In this document: positions 5,558 to 10,471 of the stretch, one piece after another
Layout of the letters: each line of letters starts with the position of its first letter
How positions within the stretch are numbered: position 1 is the first letter of the stretch
Assembly (NCBI GenBank): GCA_027364495.1
Contig: DAHXPE010000314.1
Span: 1-10,471 of the forward strand
Length of the DNA stretch: 10,471 nt
Origin: Candidatus Heimdallarchaeota archaeon
Lineage (GTDB): Archaea > Asgardarchaeota > Heimdallarchaeia > Hodarchaeales > LC-3
Direction of reading: 5' to 3'
Program-made: the position numbers and the translations under genes
The notes under the pieces: model-generated
Seen by the model: only the letters and a program-made list of their open reading frames with translations
Databases searched by the model: none
What the model was told of the DNA's origin: nothing

Positions 5558-6100
5558 ATGGAATGTCCCTACTGTAAATATAAATGGGAAAGTAAAAATA
5601 TTACTCACTGCCCAGTTTGTGGCAAATTTGTAAATTTAAGTATTTATGGAATAAATACTACGACTATCACTCAAAAACAATTAATAATAATTATAGCAAG
5701 TAGTTTTTCATCCTATCTAGTCCTCTTATTTCTAATTTATCGAATTAAACTTCCTTTTTACTTCGAATTTTATCTTGGATTGATTGCTTCTTTTATAATG
5801 GGCTATGAAATGTATTATTTTTATAAACAATCGAATAACAAGCACATACGGGATTATTTTCCAAAATATAAGAGATTTTTTCTTTTAATGTCTGTTATTA
5901 TTTGGTTTTCATTTTTAGGTCTAAGTTTACCTTATGAATATTTTTTTGATATTGCTCGATTTCAAACTTTTTCTTTGGTCGATTCTTTTATTAATTTCTT
6001 TATAGGATACTTTATGGGTACAGTATTAACCCTTTATCTTTTTTTCAAATCTGGGAATAGAGCTAGGGCACAAGCACTTGAACAACGTCAAAATGAATAA
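5558..6100 (+). CDS. Zinc-ribbon plus four-helix membrane protein (paralogue A)
   Basis: This encodes 180 residues from ATG 5558, with aggtga at 5545-5550 as ribosome binding site. The N-terminus is a zinc ribbon with Cys3, Cys6, Cys18 and Cys21 (Cys-Pro-Tyr-Cys and Cys-Pro-Val-Cys-Gly-Lys). A short linker follows, then four hydrophobic segments at about 42-61, 69-89, 107-124 and 142-164, and a charged Arg/Gln/Glu tail. Zinc ribbons joined to helices are common in archaeal membrane proteins of unknown role. The most distinctive part spans helices 2-3: Leu-Pro-Phe-x-Phe-Glu-Phe-Tyr, Met-Gly-Tyr, then Ile-Arg-Asp-Tyr-Phe-Pro-Lys-Tyr. All of it recurs in the downstream paralogue. I do not recognise the membrane domain and assign no function. 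The zinc site is probably cytosolic, from the basic loops, and could serve protein contact or assembly. Confidence 0.8.
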   Translation: MECPYCKYKWESKNITHCPVCGKFVNLSIYGINTTTITQKQLIIIIASSFSSYLVLLFLIYRIKLPFYFEFYLGLIASFIMGYEMYYFYKQSNNKHIRDYFPKYKRFFLLMSVIIWFSFLGLSLPYEYFFDIARFQTFSLVDSFINFFIGYFMGTVLTLYLFFKSGNRARAQALEQRQNE

Positions 6101-6358
6101 GTTAAATATTCAACTAATACAGTTAAGACTAGTTTTTAAAAAAAACACCTTTAAAGATTTTTCAATGAAAACATTAACCATTCCTTTTTTTTTGCTTAAG
6201 TAAAAAATTTTTAAATAATTACTCGAAGAAAAGAATTCATGAAAGTGTCGGGCTTTAATTGTTGATAGAATAAAATAAATAAAGCTATTTTTTCCCGATT
6301 GCGAAAATACAATCATTAATTATGTTAATAGCTTATTTTTGACAGGATTATTATCATC
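6101..6358. other. Spacer between the two zinc-ribbon paralogues
   Basis: This 258-bp gap holds A- and T-runs at 6136-6145 and 6184-6192 that could end the upstream transcript. Further TATA-like stretches such as tttttaaataat near 6208 could start a new one. A minus-strand frame at 6110-6316 is present but does not look like a protein. No RNA gene or repeat is visible. Confidence 0.4.
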
Positions 6359-6910
6359 ATGCAATGCTCCTTTTGTAATACAATTTGGGACGAAATACAA
6401 GGCAGGCAATATTGTCCTAACTGTGGTAAATTAGCAGTTTTGGTTGTCCAACCACCTGGTCCAAGCATTATAACAATTAGACAAATAATAGAAATGATTA
6501 TTGCTGGACTTTTATCTTATGTCATTCTTTTATTTATCTTTCAAAAAATGAATCTACCATTTACATTTGAATTTTACTTTGGAATTGATAGTTCTTTTGT
6601 TATGGGTTATAGATTCTATTATCTTTTGTTCAGAACTTCTAACTATTATATTAGAGATTTTTTTCCTAATTATAGGGAATTTTTTATTTTAATTGGTTTC
6701 CTGATCTGGCTTATATTTTTTACATTAACTACACCTTTTAATTCCATTTTTAATGGAAATACTATTGATTTCGTTCTTATTATATCATCTTTTACTGATT
6801 TTACAGTTGGGTACATAATAGGTATAGCTCTTATAGCTTATTTTTTCTTTAGATCCATTAAAAGACATAGAATAAGATTAGCAAAGCAATTAATAAATAT
6901 TGAGAGCTAA
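6359..6910 (+). CDS. Zinc-ribbon plus four-helix membrane protein (paralogue B)
   Basis: This encodes 183 residues from ATG 6359; only a weak caggat at 6343-6348 precedes it. The zinc ribbon uses Cys3, Cys6, Cys19 and Cys22. Hydrophobic segments lie at about 43-62, 70-91, 108-125 and 138-164, followed by a basic tail with Lys-Arg-His-Arg. It aligns along its whole length with paralogue A. The strongest identity is again in Asn-Leu-Pro-Phe-x-Phe-Glu-Phe-Tyr, the following Ser-Phe-x-Met-Gly-Tyr, and Tyr-Ile-Arg-Asp-Phe-Phe-Pro-Asn-Tyr. The linker differs and is richer in proline (Gln-Pro-Pro-Gly-Pro). The pair arose by local duplication and has diverged while keeping the ribbon and helix layout, so both are likely under selection. 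Function unknown; a paired or mixed complex is possible. Confidence 0.8.
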   Translation: MQCSFCNTIWDEIQGRQYCPNCGKLAVLVVQPPGPSIITIRQIIEMIIAGLLSYVILLFIFQKMNLPFTFEFYFGIDSSFVMGYRFYYLLFRTSNYYIRDFFPNYREFFILIGFLIWLIFFTLTTPFNSIFNGNTIDFVLIISSFTDFTVGYIIGIALIAYFFFRSIKRHRIRLAKQLINIES

Positions 6911-6927
6911 TTTTTAAGAAAATAATA

Positions 6928-6956
6928 TTTTGAATTCGATTATAAAAAATTCAAAA
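6928..6956. terminator. Hairpin between convergent paralogue B and argH
   Basis: A perfect 9-bp stem (ttttgaatt at 6928-6936 pairing with aattcaaaa at 6948-6956) encloses an 11-base loop within the 65-bp convergent gap. T-rich sequence follows on the plus strand at 6967-6988. It is a plausible two-way terminator for the zinc-ribbon gene and the argGH transcript. Confidence 0.45.
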
Positions 6957-6975
6957 GTCTAAATTATTTCCTTTT

Positions 6976-8358
6976 TTATTTATTTTTTAATTCATTAACT
7001 TTTTCTAATAGAATTGATAATTCCTTTCTGGTTATGTCAATATTTGGCGATCCAGAATGTTTTTTTGATTGTATAATTTTAAATGGATTGAATAACTCCT
7101 TACTTTCTGCTTCGGTAAGGATATTCCTTTTAACTAAGAGTTCTTTAAAAGGTCCTCCTTCAACGATAATTTCAGTTACTTTTTCATGCGCTTTCCTAAA
7201 AGAAATATTCTCTTTTTTAACCAAGTGATTTGCTACTTCGACGGCAAAAATTTCATCTTTTATGATATTTTTATTTGTAATTGCAAGTCCTGAAAAAGTA
7301 ATTTTTAGTGCTTTAATTATTAAAAGGGATTCTCGTAGAGTTGAGATAAGAATGTTTTTTGATTCTTGCAATTCTCTATGGTAACCACTTGATTTGCTTG
7401 CAACAGATGCTAAAAAAGGTAAATATGATCCACTAAGATCAGTTTTTGCAATTATCATTTCTAGTAAATCTGGATTTTTCTTCTGTGGCATTATCGAAGA
7501 ACCAGTTGTTACATTATCAGCCAGTTTTACAATTTCTATTTCATCTAAAGAATAAAATATAAAATCTTTCGCAATTCTTGCACAATGAGATAATACCTGC
7601 ACAATAATATATAAAACCTTAAAATCAATTAAACCACGATCAGAAATCGCTGAAAGAGTATTGGTATGAAGTTTAGAAAAATGCACTAACTCGGTAGTTT
7701 GCTCACGGTTAATGGCATGGCTTGTTCCAGCCAACGCTGCTGCTCCTAATGGATTACGATCTATTTCTAATAAACAATTGTTTAGTGATTCAAGATCGAT
7801 AGAGAATGATTCCATATAAGAACAAAATAAATGCCCAATTGTTGATATTTCAGCCTGCTTATGGTGGGTGTAGAGAGGTATTGTTGTTTCAATCTGTTGC
7901 AGAGCTATTTTACTAATTGTTTCAATCAAAGAAACTATTTCATACTTAATAAATCCTAGCTGCTTTTTATAATGAAGACGTAATACAGTAGCAATCTGGT
8001 CGTTTCTGCTTCGCCCAATATGTGGTGTAAAACCAGTTTTTTGTATTAATAGATCTTCAATTGCACTGTGAACATCTTCATAACCAGTTATATCGACAAT
8101 GTCAGGATTTTTTTCAAGTTTCTGTAATTCATTTAGCATATGTAATCCAATTCCTTCAGTTAGAATGCCTTGATTTGTTAGCATGGTTACATGAGCTATT
8201 GTAGATGTAATTTCTTCTTCAATTAAATAAAAATCTGATCCTTTTTCAAGTCCTGTATCTGATTTTGCTAAAAGTTCTTCAACAAGTGGATCCAGATGTT
8301 TTCTAAAACCTCCTCCCCAAATTTTGTGCTTTGAATCTTTATCCGACAAGATAATCAT
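6976..8358 (-). CDS. argH: Argininosuccinate lyase
   Basis: This encodes 460 residues, the usual length. The enzyme is a cytosolic homotetramer that splits argininosuccinate into arginine and fumarate, the last step of arginine synthesis. It belongs to the fumarase/aspartase superfamily. Visible motifs in order: Ile-Trp-Gly-Gly-Gly-Phe (13-18), Glu-Asp-Val-His-Ser-Ala-Ile-Glu (94-101), Gly-Arg-Ser-Arg-Asn-Asp-Gln (115-121), Tyr-Thr-His (163-165), Gly-Ala-Ala-Ala-Leu-Ala-Gly-Thr (205-212) and the signature Thr-Gly-Ser-Ser-Ile-Met-Pro-Gln-Lys-Lys-Asn-Pro-Asp (285-297) with the mobile catalytic serine. Some family positions differ: WGGGF instead of WGGRF, and after the His of the TH motif the residues are His-Lys-Gln-Ala-Glu-Ile where Leu-Gln-x-Ala-Gln-Pro is common. 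The key His, Ser, Lys and Asn are all kept, so I expect activity. It follows argG by 61 bp on the same strand, so the two are probably co-transcribed. Confidence 0.95.
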   Translation of the reverse strand: MIILSDKDSKHKIWGGGFRKHLDPLVEELLAKSDTGLEKGSDFYLIEEEITSTIAHVTMLTNQGILTEGIGLHMLNELQKLEKNPDIVDITGYEDVHSAIEDLLIQKTGFTPHIGRSRNDQIATVLRLHYKKQLGFIKYEIVSLIETISKIALQQIETTIPLYTHHKQAEISTIGHLFCSYMESFSIDLESLNNCLLEIDRNPLGAAALAGTSHAINREQTTELVHFSKLHTNTLSAISDRGLIDFKVLYIIVQVLSHCARIAKDFIFYSLDEIEIVKLADNVTTGSSIMPQKKNPDLLEMIIAKTDLSGSYLPFLASVASKSSGYHRELQESKNILISTLRESLLIIKALKITFSGLAITNKNIIKDEIFAVEVANHLVKKENISFRKAHEKVTEIIVEGGPFKELLVKRNILTEAESKELFNPFKIIQSKKHSGSPNIDITRKELSILLEKVNELKNK

Positions 8359-8419
8359 TCTCTAAGTATTTTACAGTAAAATAAAGAGATTTAAAACTAA
8401 AAAGGAAAATAAAAAAATT

Positions 8420-9739
8420 TTATGATTGGTTAGGAATAGCAATTTCAGATTCTTTTGGATCTGAAGCTGAAATTAGTTTGGAACTGGACCTTACTTTTGA
8501 GGCCATAATTGTCGAAAGACCAAAGAGATTAATAAAACCAGGTGAATCTAACTGGTTCCAGGTTGATCCCTGCTCATAAGTAGCTAATGCATGATTATAA
8601 AGAGCATAAGGAGACTCTCTACTAACAACCCTCTGTGATCCTTTATAAGTCTTAATTTTAACCGATCCTGTAACAAATTGCTGACTGGTATTTATAAACG
8701 ATTTAACTGATTCCATTAAAGGACTATACCATAACCCCTTGTAAACAAGTTCTGAAAAAGTCTTATCTATAAGAGGTTTGAATTCGTTTTCTTCCTTAGT
8801 GAAGACAAATTTCTCAAGATCTTGGTGAGCTTTAATAAAGGTTAAGGCTGATGGAGTTTCGTAAAATTCTCTTGATTTGAGACCAACTACACGATCTTCC
8901 ATATGATCAACAATACCATATCCATGGGAACCAATAAATTCACGCATGACCAGGATCATTTGCACCGGGTCTTTAATAGTTAAATCTGGGAACTGAACTT
9001 CGATAGGTTCACCCTTTTCAAAGGTAATGGTAACATATCCGACCTCATCCTTAGATAATTCTTCTAATGTGACCCAGAGTAAAGCATCAGATGGTGGTTC
9101 ATGATCCGGTAGTTCTAAAACACCACATTCGACTGATCTTCCCCAGAGATTCTCATCAACACTAAATTTGCTTGTTTTATAGGTGGCTGGAATATTTTTT
9201 TCATTCAGATACTGGATTGTTTCGTCTCTGTACATATTCCAGTCCCTAATTGGAGCTAAAACTTTTAGATTTGAGTCTAAGATTTTAACGCTTAAATCAA
9301 ATCGAACTTGATCATTTCCTTTGCCAGTACTACCATGAGCAACCCAAGTAGCACCGACTTCCTGAGCTATCTTTACTAAATATTTAGCTATTAAAGGTCT
9401 TCCTAAAGCCGTAGAGTTGGCATATACTCCTTGGTAAAGTCCGTTTGCTTTAATGACAGGATAAATGTATTCTTTTACAAATTCTTCTTGGGCATTGATG
9501 CTAAAATGTTTTTTTACGCCAATAACATTTAGTGCTTTATCCTCAATGGCTTTAACGTCAGTTTCTTGGCCAAGATCGACATTAACAGTATAAACATCTG
9601 TATTCAATTCATCTTGTATTAATTTAGCAATCGCAGAAGTATCAATACCTCCTGAATAAGCTAAAACTACTCCTGAATCAATGTCAGAATAATTATATAC
9701 TTTTTTGAATTCCTGAATTTTCTGGCTTAGAGAGTTCAT
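8420..9739 (-). CDS. argG: Argininosuccinate synthase
   Basis: This encodes 439 residues from ATG 9739. The enzyme joins citrulline and aspartate with ATP to give argininosuccinate, AMP and pyrophosphate. It is a cytosolic N-type ATP pyrophosphatase. Motifs: the PP-loop Ala-Tyr-Ser-Gly-Gly-Ile-Asp-Thr-Ser (27-35), Tyr-Ala-Asn-Ser-Thr-Ala-Leu-Gly-Arg-Pro (106-115), Ala-His-Gly-Ser-Thr-Gly-Lys-Gly-Asn-Asp-Gln-Val-Arg-Phe (134-147) for citrulline/aspartate binding, and Ser-Val-Asp-Glu-Asn-Leu-Trp-Gly-Arg-Ser (193-202). The synthetase domain continues to about 410. A ~25-residue Ser/Lys/Glu tail follows that most ~400-residue relatives lack. The start gives an N-terminus of normal length before the PP-loop. 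A TATA-like palindrome lies about 28 bp upstream, suggesting a nearly leaderless transcript running on into argH. The divergent ACT-domain gene may sense the pathway. Confidence 0.97.
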   Translation of the reverse strand: MNSLSQKIQEFKKVYNYSDIDSGVVLAYSGGIDTSAIAKLIQDELNTDVYTVNVDLGQETDVKAIEDKALNVIGVKKHFSINAQEEFVKEYIYPVIKANGLYQGVYANSTALGRPLIAKYLVKIAQEVGATWVAHGSTGKGNDQVRFDLSVKILDSNLKVLAPIRDWNMYRDETIQYLNEKNIPATYKTSKFSVDENLWGRSVECGVLELPDHEPPSDALLWVTLEELSKDEVGYVTITFEKGEPIEVQFPDLTIKDPVQMILVMREFIGSHGYGIVDHMEDRVVGLKSREFYETPSALTFIKAHQDLEKFVFTKEENEFKPLIDKTFSELVYKGLWYSPLMESVKSFINTSQQFVTGSVKIKTYKGSQRVVSRESPYALYNHALATYEQGSTWNQLDSPGFINLFGLSTIMASKVRSSSKLISASDPKESEIAIPNQS

Positions 9740-9760
9740 AATTATTTAATTAATAACAAA

Positions 9761-9775
9761 GTTTTAAAATTTTGG
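9761..9775. promoter_or_regulatory. Shared palindromic TATA region of the argGH and ACT-gene promoters
   Basis: The near-symmetric gttttaaaattttgg reads as a TATA-like element on both strands. On the minus strand its centre is about 28 bp from the argG ATG (9739), implying almost no leader. On the plus strand it is about 40 bp from ATG 9808, implying a leader of about 15 bases. One element could fire both ways, or two overlapping promoters could compete. Confidence 0.45.
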
Positions 9776-9807
9776 AACATGATGTAACAATTAAATGTAT
9801 TTTTGTT

Positions 9808-10471
9808 ATGGAATCGTCAAAAATGTTACAATCAAATACCATTGCACAACAAGTTAAGGAGTATATCATGTCTCAAATGTGTATTTACGAATGTTTGAAG
9901 AAAGGAATTATAAATTATAGCCAATTAGCTAAATTAATTGCAAAGGAGTATAATTTTGATAGTAATGCTGCTGTTAAAATGGCTATTAAACGTTTTTCTG
10001 ATTCTGAAACAATTCAGGAAGATGATTCTGAGCTTATTTTGGATATACTTTCGAAAGCCAAAGTAACTATTAAAGGAGATGTTTCAATAATTGTTATTGA
10101 GCCTAGTCCTGAAGCTATTTCAAAAGTAAATGAAATAGAGCAGAAAAAATTAGTAGCCTTATCAATGGGAGAAACTCTCTATATTATACGAGAACAAACT
10201 GCTATTGTCGTAATAATTGAAAAAGATAAACGAGAAAAAGCTCTTGAGTTATTAAAGGGTTTCAATATAATTCGAATGAAAGAAAATGCAACTGCTTTAG
10301 TGGTGATAAGTCCAAAAGAAATCGTTTCAACCCCGGGTGTTTTGAATTATATAATAAGTCATTTTTCTTTGAACAAAGTAAATATTGAAGAAGTTATTTC
10401 TTGTTATAGAGACACTATTATTATCGTTGATGAGAATGATTCAGCCAAAGGATATCAAATAATAAAAAATT
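9808..10471 (+). CDS. ACT-domain protein with helical N-terminal domain (3' end outside the window)
   Basis: The frame is open from ATG 9808 to the window end, giving 221 complete codons. Residues 10-63 form a helical domain with Lys-Lys-Gly-Ile-Ile-Asn-Tyr-Ser-Gln-Leu-Ala-Lys, resembling the helix-turn-helix-like front part of archaeal ACT-domain proteins. Residues about 85-148 are an alternating strand/helix region that may be a degenerate first ACT fold. Residues 162-220 fit a classic ACT domain: a Val/Ile strand, Ser-Thr-Pro-Gly-Val-Leu-Asn-Tyr-Ile (174-182), the strand Val-Asn-Ile-Glu-Glu-Val, then Asp-Thr-Ile-Ile-Ile-Val and a final helix. ACT domains bind amino acids and control metabolic enzymes or transcription. 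A possible inner start at ATG 9868 has a good aaggag six bases before it, but would remove a helix (residues 11-22) that I recall being conserved in relatives, so I keep 9808. Only a few C-terminal residues should be missing. A role sensing arginine or aspartate is inferred from position only. Confidence 0.75.
   Translation, partial: MESSKMLQSNTIAQQVKEYIMSQMCIYECLKKGIINYSQLAKLIAKEYNFDSNAAVKMAIKRFSDSETIQEDDSELILDILSKAKVTIKGDVSIIVIEPSPEAISKVNEIEQKKLVALSMGETLYIIREQTAIVVIIEKDKREKALELLKGFNIIRMKENATALVVISPKEIVSTPGVLNYIISHFSLNKVNIEEVISCYRDTIIIVDENDSAKGYQIIKN

Noticed and set aside
6110..6316. Minus-strand 68-residue frame between the zinc-ribbon genes
   Set aside because: It has no homology I recognise, low-complexity Lys/Phe/Ser content, no ribosome binding site, and overlaps A/T runs expected in a spacer.
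7034..7228. Plus-strand 64-residue frame
   Set aside because: It is antisense inside argH and has no protein-like features.
9856..9870. ATG 9868 with aaggag as start of the ACT gene
   Set aside because: The spacing is good, but starting there would remove a helix that appears to belong to the N-terminal domain. It is kept only as an alternative.

Overview
The window looks like an A+T-rich archaeal chromosome fragment. The archaeal signs are TATA-like boxes about 25-35 bp before several starts, T-tract ends, a predicted surface protein with a PGF-type archaeosortase tail, zinc-ribbon membrane proteins, and an archaeal-style ACT-domain protein divergent from argG. The gene style resembles Asgard (Heimdall-like) archaea, but this is an impression and was not tested phylogenetically.

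Layout. Positions 1-137 are an exact reverse complement of 659-795. This inverted copy carries the 3' end of the membrane-protein gene at 666-1550, and it is joined directly to the C-terminal half of a short-chain dehydrogenase (138-515). The first ~140 bp are therefore either a recent inverted duplication or a chimera/assembly artefact. On the minus strand follow a six-helix membrane protein (666-1550) and a truncated paralogue of its N-terminus (1712-1903). On the plus strand come an N-glycosylation-rich surface protein (2188-3303), two adjacent MscS-like channel genes (3672/3777-4634 and 4636-5370), and two paralogous zinc-ribbon/four-helix membrane proteins (5558-6100 and 6359-6910). On the minus strand lies an argG-argH pair (9739 to 6976), the last two steps of arginine synthesis. 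Divergent from argG is an ACT-domain protein with a helical N-terminal domain (9808 to the window end, incomplete).

How the genes fit together. ArgG and ArgH convert citrulline and aspartate to arginine and fumarate. The divergent ACT protein shares a 69-bp promoter region with argG and is a reasonable candidate amino-acid sensor or regulator. The left two thirds is envelope-oriented and contains three local paralogue pairs, which points to repeated tandem duplication. The most notable gene-level oddity is an in-frame TAA in the first MscS gene: it has a promoter-proximal ATG, and its 18-codon lead segment resembles the N-terminus of the neighbouring paralogue, but a stop separates that segment from the rest. 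No CRISPR array, insertion sequence, tRNA, rRNA or recognisable defence system was seen.
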